NCBI GenBank assembly: GCA_948874605.1
Contig: CAQRXS010000002.1
Coordinates: 1-48,619 of the forward strand
Length of the DNA stretch: 48,619 nucleotides
Direction of reading: 5' to 3'
Source of the DNA: an uncultured Bacilli bacterium
GTDB lineage: Bacteria > Bacillota_I > Bacilli_A > RF39 > UBA660
Part shown: positions 31,597-40,070 of the stretch, in pieces
How the letters are laid out: every line of letters starts with the position of its first letter
Numbering within the stretch: the stretch's first letter is position 1
Notes under the pieces: model-generated
The model's database searches: none
What the model was told of the DNA's origin: nothing
Seen by the model: only the letters and a program-made list of their open reading frames with translations
Translations under genes and position numbers: made by a program

Positions 31597-33225
31597 TTAT
31601 TCTAAAGTTCTTGAAGTGAATACTATGTTTTCTTTTTCAAATAATTTATGACATGCAAAGAAAGTTTTTGTTTGCTCATTTTCTACTCCGATAACTGTTT
31701 CTTTCATTTTTTTAATATCTTTTTCAATATCATCATGTTGTTCTTTTAAAAATATAAATGCATAACCATTTGCAAAACTTATTTTGTTTACTGTTACAAT
31801 TGTTGTATAAAGATAGCTTCCTTCTAAGTTTTTGCTACCAGACGAAAGAGCAATATCAACGATGTCGTAATTTTTGTTTGTTATTGTATCACGTAGTTTT
31901 ACTATTCCTTTATTGGAATCTAATTTTTTTATTTGAAATAATGATTCTGTTACGGTTTCTTCTATTTGCCATGCTATCTTATACTTACTTGATAAAACAT
32001 TCATATCTTCTTTCATATATTTGGAAAATAAAATTTCTTCCTTTTCTTTTATGGTATGAAATAGAATTAGATTATTTAATTCATTACCGTCTTCTGCTTT
32101 ATATATAATTTTATTTTGCTTTGTAATTTTAGTTAATTCAGCTATTCTTTCTGGATAATTATTTATTAAATACCCAATACAGTCTCCGATTAGTATATCA
32201 GTTTCTTCTCTTAGGCTTTTGTAATCTTGTATTTGTTCGCTTTCTTTTGTTTTATCCCAAGTTTTTTGATAATTTTGATCATATTCTTTTTGTAATAACA
32301 ATTCTCTTAATTCGTTAGGAGTATGTCCTTTTAATACTGCAGAAGGCATATCATTCATAGCATTATCTAATAAATATGATAATTCTTCTTTTGCTATTTT
32401 CTTTAATTCTTTTTGACTTAAAAGATATTCCATTAATTCTTCTCTTTTATAGTCTAAGACTGAAAATTCTATAAGTTTTGCTATTAGCTCACTCATATTT
32501 TTGAATTTGACTTTATGCAGGAATTCAAAGAATTCTCGAATCGATTCTTTTCTTGTATCAAATAGTTGTTCTTCGTGTATTTTCATGTCTTCTAAAGAAA
32601 TATCAGAATATTCTAAATCCGGATAGCTTTCTAGGGTATATACTAATTCTTCTTCAAAATAATGAAAAGGCTCATAAACAAGATATTCTTCCTCATCAAA
32701 TAGAACTTCGTAAGTATAATATTTAAAGCGTTTATCAGTCTTTATAAATTTCAAAATTTCCTCTTTTTGCAAATCCGTTTTTTTCATCAGTATTTCACAT
32801 AACTTTTCTGGACTAACTATTCCATAAATTTTACAAGCTCCTATTAAATAGTTATTTACTTCATCAATTAGTTGTTTTTCTTTTTGCGATACTTTTCGTA
32901 TTGCTTTTTTGATGGAATGAGCAAATTCATCGGTTATTTTTATTTGTTCTTTTTCATTATAAATTAATAATTTATCTTGTAATATAGGTATGATTGATTC
33001 ATCAAATTCATTTTTTTTCTTTTTTAAGATGCTTTTGAGACATTCTATTTCTTTTAAATTACATAAACTAATAATATTGTTATAATCTTTATAAATATTT
33101 TTAATTTCTATTAACATTTCTTCTTTTTCTATCTCTTCATAATCTTCAAAGCTTTCTATTAATCTTGAGTATAAATCATAGATTCTTTCTTTGTCTATAG
33201 TACTTAGTGTTTTTACTCTTTTCAT
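31597..33225 (-). CDS. Uncharacterised large acidic/helical protein
   Basis: I do not recognise this 542-residue protein. It is rich in K and E, mostly helical, with no membrane segment or signal peptide. One stretch, 'NDMPSAVLKGHTPNELRELL' (about residues 291-310), resembles segments found in SEC-C/YecA-like proteins, but the zinc-binding tail itself is missing. The C-terminal third is predicted beta-rich ('GIVKLRDTITNKNYDIVDIA'). It lies between the frameshifted gene and jag on the same strand with 31 bases to jag's stop, and is probably a lineage-specific gene. Confidence 0.75.
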   Translation of the reverse strand: MKRVKTLSTIDKERIYDLYSRLIESFEDYEEIEKEEMLIEIKNIYKDYNNIISLCNLKEIECLKSILKKKKNEFDESIIPILQDKLLIYNEKEQIKITDEFAHSIKKAIRKVSQKEKQLIDEVNNYLIGACKIYGIVSPEKLCEILMKKTDLQKEEILKFIKTDKRFKYYTYEVLFDEEEYLVYEPFHYFEEELVYTLESYPDLEYSDISLEDMKIHEEQLFDTRKESIREFFEFLHKVKFKNMSELIAKLIEFSVLDYKREELMEYLLSQKELKKIAKEELSYLLDNAMNDMPSAVLKGHTPNELRELLLQKEYDQNYQKTWDKTKESEQIQDYKSLREETDILIGDCIGYLINNYPERIAELTKITKQNKIIYKAEDGNELNNLILFHTIKEKEEILFSKYMKEDMNVLSSKYKIAWQIEETVTESLFQIKKLDSNKGIVKLRDTITNKNYDIVDIALSSGSKNLEGSYLYTTIVTVNKISFANGYAFIFLKEQHDDIEKDIKKMKETVIGVENEQTKTFFACHKLFEKENIVFTSRTLE

Positions 33226-33243
33226 TTTTTCCCTTTCTTTTTT

Positions 33244-33266
33244 AAAAAGACAGATGTTACTCTGCC
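33244..33266 (-). terminator. Terminator of the rpmH-rnpA-yidC-jag operon
   Basis: GACAGA (33249-33254) pairs with TCTGCC (33261-33266, one G-U); the minus strand continues TTTTT. It overlaps the jag stop codon. Confidence 0.65.
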
Positions 33267-33853
33267 TTTATTACAACATGTCTATTTGGTTCTTCTCCTT
33301 CGCTTGTAGTTGATACGCCTTTAAAGTTTGAAAGTTTGTTATGAATAACTCTTCTTTCGTAAGAGTTCATATTTTCTAGTATTGCATCTACTTTTGTTTC
33401 TCTTACTTCTTTTGCTATGTTGATTGCAAGCCTTTCTAAAGAGTCTATTCTTTTTTCTCGATAATTTTCAACATCTAATATTATTTTTGGAGTTATGCCC
33501 CACTCTTTTTTTATTTTAGCGCGACATATTGTTTCTAAAGCTTTTAGTGTCCCACCATTTTTTCCTATAAGAATGTTATTATTATCAGAATACATATTGA
33601 TTATAAATTGCTCTTCACTGATGACTGTTTCAATGTTTATGGTAAGTCCCATAGATTCAATAATAGTTTTTAAGAAGTTTTTTGTACCTTCTAAAAGTTC
33701 TTGATATGATATTGCAGTTACTTCATAAGTTGTACCTTTTAATATTCCTGATTTTTTTTCTTCTACTGTATAATATATTTTTTCTGTATGTAGATCATTT
33801 TTGGCATTTTCTACGGCTTCTAATAAAGTCTTTCCTTGCGTTACTGCTGGCAT
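33257..33853 (-). CDS. jag: RNA-binding protein Jag/KhpB (SpoIIIJ-associated)
   Basis: It has the three-part plan of Jag: an N-terminal Jag_N domain (about residues 1-48, 'QGKTLLEAVENA', 'KKSGILKG'), a KH domain with 'NILIGKNGGTLKALE' (about 92-106), and a C-terminal R3H domain ('MNSYERRVIHNKL', 'RHVVI'). It is 198 residues long. KhpB binds RNA with KhpA and affects cell elongation and envelope homeostasis. It directly follows yidC with a 1-base gap. Confidence 0.95.
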   Translation of the reverse strand: MPAVTQGKTLLEAVENAKNDLHTEKIYYTVEEKKSGILKGTTYEVTAISYQELLEGTKNFLKTIIESMGLTINIETVISEEQFIINMYSDNNNILIGKNGGTLKALETICRAKIKKEWGITPKIILDVENYREKRIDSLERLAINIAKEVRETKVDAILENMNSYERRVIHNKLSNFKGVSTTSEGEEPNRHVVIKAE

Positions 33854-33854
33854 T

Positions 33855-34871
33855 TTATTTACCTCTTTTCTTTGCTCTCTTATCTTTGTGTTTTATATCA
33901 ATAATTTTATTATCTTTTGTATTTTCTTTTTCTAATATTTTTTTAATGATAAGATTTTGAATAACAGCAAATCCATTTGTAACAATCCAGTAAAATGCAA
34001 TTGCAGTTGGAAGTGAGAATGATGCAATCGAAATACTTACAATCATAAACATGAACATGAAATTCATTTGTTTCATCATTTCATTATTTTGAGTACTTTT
34101 CATTGAATTCTTAAATGAGATGTATGTTGTCGCGACAATTAAGAAAATTAAAGCTATATATATATATTCGCCAGCGGCTAATCCTTTCCAAGGTGTCATA
34201 CCAAGATGCATTCCAAATAAGTTTCCTTCAAATATAGCAGGTACTTCGTTTATCGCATCTAAAAACGCAAAGAATAAGGGGATTTGAATTAAAGCTACTA
34301 AACATCCTGAAACTGGATTAATTTTATATTTTTGATAAACCAACATCATTTCTTGACTTTTTGCCATCATTGCTTCGCTGTCAGTTTTCCCTTCATATTT
34401 TTTTTCAATTTTAGCTATTTCTGGTTGAGCTTTTTGCATGTTGTTTGTTTGTCTCATACTTTTAATGGCAAATGGTAATAAAATTAAGCGAATTAGTAGT
34501 CCTACTACCATTACAGAAATTCCCATATTATTAAAAAGGTAGCCAAAACGTAAAATGATATATGCTAATGGTCTTACAAGAATCGCTTCCCATAATCCAT
34601 CATATTTGTTCGAATTGATTTTAAAATCTTCGCAAGTTGGAAGTTCTTCTAATTTTACTTCCATTTGATTTTCTTTTTCCTTATATATATTATATAATTC
34701 TGAAGATTCACTAGGTCTGCAAAGAATATCTTTTTGGACGCTTTGACCTGTTACTTCATTTGTTAAGATATTACCATTTTCATCTTTTAAGTAGTTATCA
34801 CTTCCACATCCACTGGTTAGTGAAATTATTACAACTAAAATGATAGCAAGAATTTTATTTTTTTGTTTCAT
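33855..34871 (-). CDS. yidC: Membrane protein insertase YidC/SpoIIIJ
   Basis: YidC inserts and folds membrane proteins. The lipoprotein signal ends at the lipobox 'SLTSGC' (Cys22). The conserved core has 'IRLILLPFAIKSMRQTNNMQ', 'GCLVALIQIPLFFAF' and 'TAIAFYWIVTNGFAVIQ', giving the usual five membrane segments. The C-terminal tail is basic ('KHKDKRAKKRGK'). At 338 residues it is somewhat longer than Bacillus SpoIIIJ because of an extra N-terminal periplasmic stretch. Its start overlaps rnpA by 17 bases. Confidence 0.96.
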   Translation of the reverse strand: MKQKNKILAIILVVIISLTSGCGSDNYLKDENGNILTNEVTGQSVQKDILCRPSESSELYNIYKEKENQMEVKLEELPTCEDFKINSNKYDGLWEAILVRPLAYIILRFGYLFNNMGISVMVVGLLIRLILLPFAIKSMRQTNNMQKAQPEIAKIEKKYEGKTDSEAMMAKSQEMMLVYQKYKINPVSGCLVALIQIPLFFAFLDAINEVPAIFEGNLFGMHLGMTPWKGLAAGEYIYIALIFLIVATTYISFKNSMKSTQNNEMMKQMNFMFMFMIVSISIASFSLPTAIAFYWIVTNGFAVIQNLIIKKILEKENTKDNKIIDIKHKDKRAKKRGK

Positions 34872-35202
34872 TTTTTTCTCCGTTTCTATTGATTAAATTT
34901 TGAAAACTTTTTTGCATTTCTTGGAATGTTAGATTTTTCACGTTTTCTTTCATTATTATAATATAATCTTTTGGCTCGTTCAATGTTTTTTTCCAATCAT
35001 CTAAAATGACTCTCATTCTTCTTTTTAAGGTATTCCGCTCGACTGCATTTCCAAGTCGTTTTGATACTGCAATGCCAAAATGAGGAAAGTCATATTTTCC
35101 TTTCCTTATATATAAGGTAAAATCTTTATTTTTTATATATCTTTCTTTTTTTATAATTTCGGTAAATTCCTGATGAGATTTTATCATTTCAATTCTCTTC
35201 AT
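34855..35202 (-). CDS. rnpA: Ribonuclease P protein component
   Basis: It binds RNase P RNA and helps in 5' processing of pre-tRNAs. The RNR-like motif is in 'AVERNTLKRRMRVIL' (about residues 50-64), and 'FGIAVSKRLGNA' precedes it. I place the start at the ATG at 35202 (115 residues), behind GAAGGG; a longer frame adds ten unrelated residues. It lies between rpmH and yidC, as in nearly all Bacteria. The RNase P RNA gene itself is not in this window. Confidence 0.95.
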   Translation of the reverse strand: MKRIEMIKSHQEFTEIIKKERYIKNKDFTLYIRKGKYDFPHFGIAVSKRLGNAVERNTLKRRMRVILDDWKKTLNEPKDYIIIMKENVKNLTFQEMQKSFQNLINRNGEKNETKK

Positions 35203-35246
35203 GTACGCCCTTCTTTCAAAAAAAAATTCCACATGAAAAATGTGGA

Positions 35247-35375
35247 CTATTTACAACACAACTGTTTGCGACCTTTTTTTCTTCTTCTTTTTAAAATATT
35301 TGTTTCTTTTCTTGCGAAGAATCCGTGTTTTTTAGCTCTTTTTCTTTTATTTGGTTGATAAGTTCCGATTTTCAT
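35247..35375 (-). CDS. rpmH: 50S ribosomal protein L34
   Basis: The 42-residue frame reads [20 protein letters not shown] and then a very basic C-terminal half ending KGRKQLCCK. '[15 protein letters not shown]' is the L34 hallmark. The ATG at 35375 has a strong AAAGGAGGG. The terminal pair of cysteines before the last lysine is unusual. It is first in the rpmH-rnpA-yidC-jag operon. Confidence 0.95.
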   Translation of the reverse strand: MKIGTYQPNKRKRAKKHGFFARKETNILKRRRKKGRKQLCCK

Positions 35376-35405
35376 ATACTTCCCTCCTTTGTTTCAAGCT
35401 CTCTT

Positions 35406-35435
35406 ATTATAATATCAAAATATTTAAAAAGTCAA
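35406..35435 (-). promoter_or_regulatory. rpmH operon promoter
   Basis: On the minus strand TTGACT, 18 bases, TATAAT, about 31 bases before the rpmH start. Confidence 0.8.
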
Positions 35436-35459
35436 TTATTTTGGGCATTTTTGTATTTT

Positions 35460-37142
35460 TTAATAGCTCATTGTTCTTGTTTTATGATATGGTTTTCTTT
35501 TTAAGTCCTTGTTTTGACTTAGTATCCATATAAAATCATTTATTTCTATTAAACTTTTCTTTGGTAATCTGTCTTGTATTTTTTGAAGTGCAACTATCAT
35601 ATTTGCTCTAATTTCTACTTCGTATTCTGAGTTTTCTTGTAATTCTTGATTATTGTCAATTAGACTTGATAGCTTATTATCATATTCTAGAATTTTTAAT
35701 GCTCTCATTGCTTGAGGTATTTTATAATCTGCACATCCAACAAGATGGGAGTAATCTACTTTTATTTCTTCTTTTAATTCTCTTATGTGTAATATATCAG
35801 ATGTTGCTAGTTGAGCAAGTTTATAAAAGAAAATCTTTTCTCCTTTGTATGTTCTTTCATCTTTAAAATTTGGAAAGCTTTCGATAATTATTTTAAATAA
35901 ATCTTGGTCTTTTGTTTGGTGTATCGTATAGTTATAGAAATTCCCCTCCATTTTTTCATTGATGATTCTACTCATTTCCTTTAATATTTCGTATCTTTCC
36001 TTTAAAAATGGAATTTCTACATTTCCTTTCATTCCTTTTTTAAAATCTTGATAAGTTATTTCTTCAAAGTTTAACTTCCCTTTTTGATTTTTTATTTTCA
36101 GCAAAGCGTACATTAAAGCTATGGAGCCATCTATATTACTTTCTTCCGTTTTAATAGTCCACTTTGGATCTCCCCAAAAAGAAAAATTTATTGCATCATA
36201 TAATATTAAGAAATTGACAAGCTCTTCGCTAGATAACTCAAAAATATAAAAAGGATTTGTTGATAACCAATGTGAGCTTGTTATAAAAGTATATTCTTTT
36301 AATAAGTTATCAATTGAAACTTCATTTATTTTTACATGTTTGGAATTATCGGATACAAATTCGCTAGAAGAAGAAATACTTTTTAAAATACAATTTTCTC
36401 TTAATGGCTTAAAGCCGTTTCTACTCCATAACCAAAGTGCTGTATGAATATCAATCGGTTTATATTTTGATCCGTGGAAAAGCTCATTCCACCTTTCAAT
36501 TACTATTTCTTGAACATTTGCTTTATTTAACTCAGCTTCCGTTATTAATCCTAGTTGATAAGTAGATTTTATAACATGTGTATCTGGTGCTACATTTAAA
36601 TCTTCTAAATTTCTATATTCTTGATTTGTATACTGCCAGATGACATACAACCAATAGTTACAAATTTTTGTTCCACTTAAATAAGGAAACATTCTTTTCT
36701 TTTCTTTTTGTATATAGTTTCTAATAATATTAACATCTTTCTCTTTTTGTTCAAATAACTGTCTTATATCCCCTTCAAATAATGTTTCTATTGTTTCGCA
36801 TAATGTAATCCATATTTCAGTTTGTTTCTCTTTTTGAAGCGCTACTTTATATTTTGTTAAAGCCTTTTGTGTATCTTTAAATCCTCTTTTCAAAACTTCT
36901 TTAGGACAAAATACGAAATTTGTTTCTTTATCTTGATATGTTTTTAAAGCACTTTCCCATAATTTATAAGAATTTCTTTGATAGTTTAAAGCCATGGGTA
37001 AAGTAAAATATAGATAATTTTCTAAGGAATCTTTTTTTAACTTTGGATTAGCATCTTCTGGCATGACTTCCCCGCCTAATTCTCCACATTTATACATTTT
37101 TAATAAAATTTCTACGTCTTCTATAATGCTTTGTTTGTTCAT
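35460..37142 (-). CDS. Two-part protein: HhH glycosylase-like N-half fused to a queuosine-salvage (DUF2419/Qng1) C-half
   Basis: The C-terminal half (about residues 270-560) shows the DUF2419 pattern: 'INFSFWGDPKW' (318-328), 'ADYKIPQAMRALKIL' (471-485), 'EYEVEIRANMIVAL' (506-519) and the closing 'PYHKTRTMSY'. This family removes queuine from queuosine 5'-phosphate so that the base can be reused for tRNA. The N-terminal half (1-250) has 'FPYLSGTKICNYWLYVI' (152-168), 'VAPDTHVIKSTYQLGLI' (184-200) and 'IDIHTALWLWSRNGF' (230-244), which resemble a helix-hairpin-helix glycosylase-type fold; that assignment is less sure. No tgt or queuine transporter gene is next to it. The GTAGTATG start has GGTGG. 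Confidence 0.75.
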   Translation of the reverse strand: MNKQSIIEDVEILLKMYKCGELGGEVMPEDANPKLKKDSLENYLYFTLPMALNYQRNSYKLWESALKTYQDKETNFVFCPKEVLKRGFKDTQKALTKYKVALQKEKQTEIWITLCETIETLFEGDIRQLFEQKEKDVNIIRNYIQKEKKRMFPYLSGTKICNYWLYVIWQYTNQEYRNLEDLNVAPDTHVIKSTYQLGLITEAELNKANVQEIVIERWNELFHGSKYKPIDIHTALWLWSRNGFKPLRENCILKSISSSSEFVSDNSKHVKINEVSIDNLLKEYTFITSSHWLSTNPFYIFELSSEELVNFLILYDAINFSFWGDPKWTIKTEESNIDGSIALMYALLKIKNQKGKLNFEEITYQDFKKGMKGNVEIPFLKERYEILKEMSRIINEKMEGNFYNYTIHQTKDQDLFKIIIESFPNFKDERTYKGEKIFFYKLAQLATSDILHIRELKEEIKVDYSHLVGCADYKIPQAMRALKILEYDNKLSSLIDNNQELQENSEYEVEIRANMIVALQKIQDRLPKKSLIEINDFIWILSQNKDLKRKPYHKTRTMSY

Positions 37143-37243
37143 ACTACCACCATTTGCATTTTAGCATATAAAAACAAATTTAGGAAGATTTCTAATCTTT
37201 TCTTTTTTCCTTATATATATTATATTTAGTTAGGTGATAGAAT

Positions 37244-37590
37244 TTGAAACATTTAGGAACAAAACAAATGGAAACAGAACATCTTATTTTACGAAAATTT
37301 GATATAAATGACTCATTAAAATTATATGAAAACGTATATTCTGATGCTAGTGTCAATCGTTTTTTATATTGGGGTATTCATAATTCTTTTAAAGAAACAG
37401 AATCTTTTGTAGAAGAATTGATGTAGGATTTTTTATGGTGGAAGCGAAAGTACGTAGCGAAAATCTTGGTAGTATCCGCGTTTGTGAGAAAGTTGGAATG
37501 AGGTTAGATGGAGTTCTACCTTTAAGACGTGTGGATAAAATTTTGGGGCACAGAGATGACTTGCATGTATATTCTATGGTAAGGGAGTAA
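37244..37590 (+). pseudogene. Remnant of a GNAT-family (RimJ/RimL-like) acetyltransferase
   Basis: The 5' part (TTG start at 37244, behind AGGTG) encodes 'MKHLGTKQMETEHLILRKFD' up to a stop at 37426. The 3' part, in another frame (37435-37590), encodes 'VRSENLGSIRVCEKVGMRLD', which is the acetyl-CoA-binding end of the same family, ending 'DLHVYSMVRE'. The middle (roughly 80 residues, including most of motif A) is missing. So the gene has an internal deletion plus a frameshift. Confidence 0.75.
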
Positions 37591-37594
37591 AATT

Positions 37595-38155
37595 ATGAAA
37601 AATATTATTATATTTGGTGTACCACGTTCTGGAAAAAGTACACTTGCTAATATGATTGTGGATAAGTTTCATTATCAAGTAATTCGGGTAGATGCTTTAC
37701 GTGATACTTTTCTTACGATTTTTCCTGAACTTAATATTGCTCCTAATAGAGCTACAGAAAACGAAAAGTTTCAACTTTTTCTTCAAGAATATTTAAAGAA
37801 AAATGTGGGAGAAGAAAGAAATAAATATGGTTACGTCTTAGAAGGATGCGAGACTACACCAGCTGATTGTCATAGACTTTTTCAAAATGAAAATAATTTA
37901 GTGTATTATGTGGGACCAATTAATATCAGTGAAGAAGACTTTTTTTCTATGATTCGTGAAAATGATATAAATGTTAACTGGTCAGCAAATCTTACAGATG
38001 AAGAACTTAAAGAAGAAGTTAAAGTTTTTTTGAAACAAGCAAAATTTTATCAACAGGAATGTGCAAAATATAATATTCCCTTTATTGATACTAGTCATAA
38101 TAGGGAAGAAAAATTGCATTTTATCTTAAATGATATTGAAAAAAAGTTAAAGTAG
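37595..38155 (+). CDS. P-loop nucleotide kinase-like protein (paralog of 17924-18517)
   Basis: Walker A is 'IFGVPRSGKSTLAN' (about residues 4-17). It is followed by 'IRVDALRDTFLTIFPELN' and later 'NWSANLTDEELKEEVKVFLK' and 'IPFIDTSHN'. The block order equals that of the gene at 17924, so the two are divergent paralogs. The product is 186 residues, soluble, and probably an AAA_33/zeta-type small-molecule kinase of unknown substrate. It starts 4 bases after the acetyltransferase remnant, and its stop is 9 bases upstream of the first origin-side DnaA box. Confidence 0.78.
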   Translation: MKNIIIFGVPRSGKSTLANMIVDKFHYQVIRVDALRDTFLTIFPELNIAPNRATENEKFQLFLQEYLKKNVGEERNKYGYVLEGCETTPADCHRLFQNENNLVYYVGPINISEEDFFSMIRENDINVNWSANLTDEELKEEVKVFLKQAKFYQQECAKYNIPFIDTSHNREEKLHFILNDIEKKLK

Positions 38156-38164
38156 GGGATATTT

Positions 38165-38371
38165 TGTGGATAATTGTTAGTATTCTGTTATACTTTTGTA
38201 GATTTTTTTATTAATGTGGATAGGTTGTCCACTTTTTCTTTTGTCTAGTATCTATATTTTTTGGATACTTTTTTCATTTATTCACATATTCACATGGTGT
38301 GGATAACTTTTATCAACTTATGCAGATTATCCACGATAAATTTTTTATTCAAATGTTGATAATGTGGATAA
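38165..38371. other. oriC: Replication origin, upstream DnaA-box cluster
   Basis: Boxes by position: TGTGGATAA at 38165, 38298 and 38363; TGTGGATAG at 38215; TTATTCACA at 38278; TTATCCACG at 38327; and the near-match TGTTGATAA at 38354, which abuts 38363. Most read as the reverse of TTATCCACA. The cluster fills the gap between the kinase gene and dnaA. Gene orientation flips here, so this is one half of a bipartite origin like that of Bacillus. Confidence 0.9.
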
Positions 38372-38448
38372 GTGGTTTTTGTACTTATAAATACTAGATT
38401 TATTTTGTTAATAACTTGTTTATAAGTTGTGATTTTAAAATTTGTGCT

Positions 38449-38476
38449 TTTCAATATTTTAAAAAGAGTGTAGAAT
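38449..38476 (+). promoter_or_regulatory. Possible dnaA promoter
   Basis: TTTCAA, 16 bases, TAGAAT, ending 38 bases before the dnaA ATG. Match to consensus is moderate. DnaA boxes lie just upstream, so autoregulation is plausible. Confidence 0.4.
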
Positions 38477-38514
38477 ATATCTTGTAAATGTTGAAAACGA
38501 GGCGGGGTGGTTAA

Positions 38515-39918
38515 ATGGCTGAAAAAGATCTTTGGAAATCTATACTTGATGAAATAGAACCTGAACTAAATTCGGCTTCCTTTAACGCTTGGTTTAACAA
38601 CTTAAAACTAATAAAAATACTTGATCATAAGGTTATAATTCAGGTACCAATGGAAATTCATAAAAAAATATTGGCATCAAATTATTATAATCTTATCGAT
38701 GATGCTTTTTATAAAATTATGAACCAAAATTATGAATTTGAATTTCTTTTAGAAGAGGAAATTGATGAATCTTTGTTTCCACAGAATATCTCAAATGTTA
38801 ATAGTGTGGATAATGTGGATAACTTTTCTAAAAAAGAGATTGTTGTTCCATCTAGTGTGGATAACATAGATGAAAATTGGGAAACTAATTTAATTCCAGA
38901 TTTAAATTTTGAGAATTATATGGTAGGGGATTCCAATCGACTGGCGAAGACGGCTGGCATGATTGTTGCTGAACAGCCTGGAAAAGTTCATAATCCTTTA
39001 TTTATATATGGCAAAAGCGGGCTTGGAAAGACACATCTAATGCATGCGATAGGGAATTATATTGTGAAAACTACTAAAAAAAAGGTTTTATATACAACAA
39101 GTGAGATGTTTAAAGATGATTATATTAATATATCAAGTAGTGAAAATAAAGATAATAATATTCAAGTCGCGGCTAACTTCAAAAGAAAATATCGTGATAT
39201 AGATGTATTAATTATTGATGATATTCAGTATCTAGTTGGAGCAGAGAAAACGCAGCAAGAATTTTTTCATACGTTTAATCACTTGCACCAATCAAATAAA
39301 CAGATTATTATAAGTAGTGACCGGAGTCCAGAAGATTTAAAACTTTTAGAAGAAAGACTTCGAAGTCGATTTATGTGGGGGCTTCCTGTTGATATTTATC
39401 CACCAGATTTTGAATTACGATGTAAGATTATACGTGCAAAGCTCAAAAATATGACTATTTCGGCGAAAATTGACGAAAATGTTATAGAATATATAGCGAA
39501 TACTTGCCAAAATGATGTTCGATTTTTGGAAGGAGCTTTGAATCGTTTGATGGCTTATACAGCAATGATTGTACCTGATAAAGTTGATTTAAACTTTGCT
39601 ATTGAGGCTTTAGCTGATTTTAGTAATGTTTATAAGGATAAGAGTATCGAAATGATTCAAAAAGCAGTTGCTGATTATTATGAAATTCGTGTAGAAGACT
39701 TAAAAGGAAAGAGAAGAAGTAATGATATTGCTTATCCAAGACAAATAGCGATGTATTTATCACGTGTTCTTACGGAAGAAAACCTAAATAGAATAGGCCT
39801 TGAGTTCGGTGGGAGAGATCATTCTACAGTTATTCACGCCTGTGATAAGATAACAGATGAATTAAAAACAAATAAAGTTTTAGAAAATCAGTTAAAGGAG
39901 ATTCAAAATAAGATGTAG
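38515..39918 (+). CDS. dnaA: Chromosomal replication initiator DnaA
   Basis: Domain I (about 1-80, 'LWKSILDEIEPELNSASFNA'). Domain II linker (about 85-125). AAA+ domain III with Walker A 'YGKSGLGKTHL' (165-175), Walker B 'DVLIIDDIQYL' and sensor 'SSDRSPEDL'. Domain IV binds DNA with 'RRSNDIAYPRQIAMYLSR' and 'GGRDHSTVIHA'. The 467-residue length is normal. The ATG has GGGGTGG. Linker residues 97-103 and 114-117 spell SVDNVDN and SVDN because the DNA there consists of DnaA boxes (38805-38864). dnaN follows after a box-rich gap. Confidence 0.98.
   Translation: MAEKDLWKSILDEIEPELNSASFNAWFNNLKLIKILDHKVIIQVPMEIHKKILASNYYNLIDDAFYKIMNQNYEFEFLLEEEIDESLFPQNISNVNSVDNVDNFSKKEIVVPSSVDNIDENWETNLIPDLNFENYMVGDSNRLAKTAGMIVAEQPGKVHNPLFIYGKSGLGKTHLMHAIGNYIVKTTKKKVLYTTSEMFKDDYINISSSENKDNNIQVAANFKRKYRDIDVLIIDDIQYLVGAEKTQQEFFHTFNHLHQSNKQIIISSDRSPEDLKLLEERLRSRFMWGLPVDIYPPDFELRCKIIRAKLKNMTISAKIDENVIEYIANTCQNDVRFLEGALNRLMAYTAMIVPDKVDLNFAIEALADFSNVYKDKSIEMIQKAVADYYEIRVEDLKGKRRSNDIAYPRQIAMYLSRVLTEENLNRIGLEFGGRDHSTVIHACDKITDELKTNKVLENQLKEIQNKM
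38805..38864 (+). other. Three perfect DnaA boxes inside the dnaA coding sequence
   Basis: TGTGGATAA at 38805-38813, directly abutted by a second at 38814-38822, and a third at 38856-38864. All are perfect reverse copies of TTATCCACA in one orientation. They encode V-D-N repeats in the flexible domain II, where the protein tolerates almost any residues. Confidence 0.85.
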
Positions 39919-40050
39919 TGGATAAGTAATTTAGATTGTGGATAGTTATCCACGTGGAAAATATGGATTTTTTCTAATAAATATAATACTTTAGAAAGTT
40001 ATCCACATTATCCACAGCATTATTATTATGAATATATATTATTAAATAAA
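39917..40050. other. oriC: Replication origin, downstream DnaA-box cluster and probable unwinding element
   Basis: AGTGGATAA at 39917 (overlapping the dnaA stop), TGTGGATAG at 39937, TTATCCACG at 39946, then two perfect abutting TTATCCACA at 39999-40007 and 40008-40016. They are followed at once by GC and an AT-only stretch with ATTATTATTATG, which could be the DnaA-trio/unwinding element as in Bacillus. Strand opening is expected here, between dnaA and dnaN. Confidence 0.85.
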
Positions 40051-40070
40051 AAGAAAGAAGGAATGAGTGC

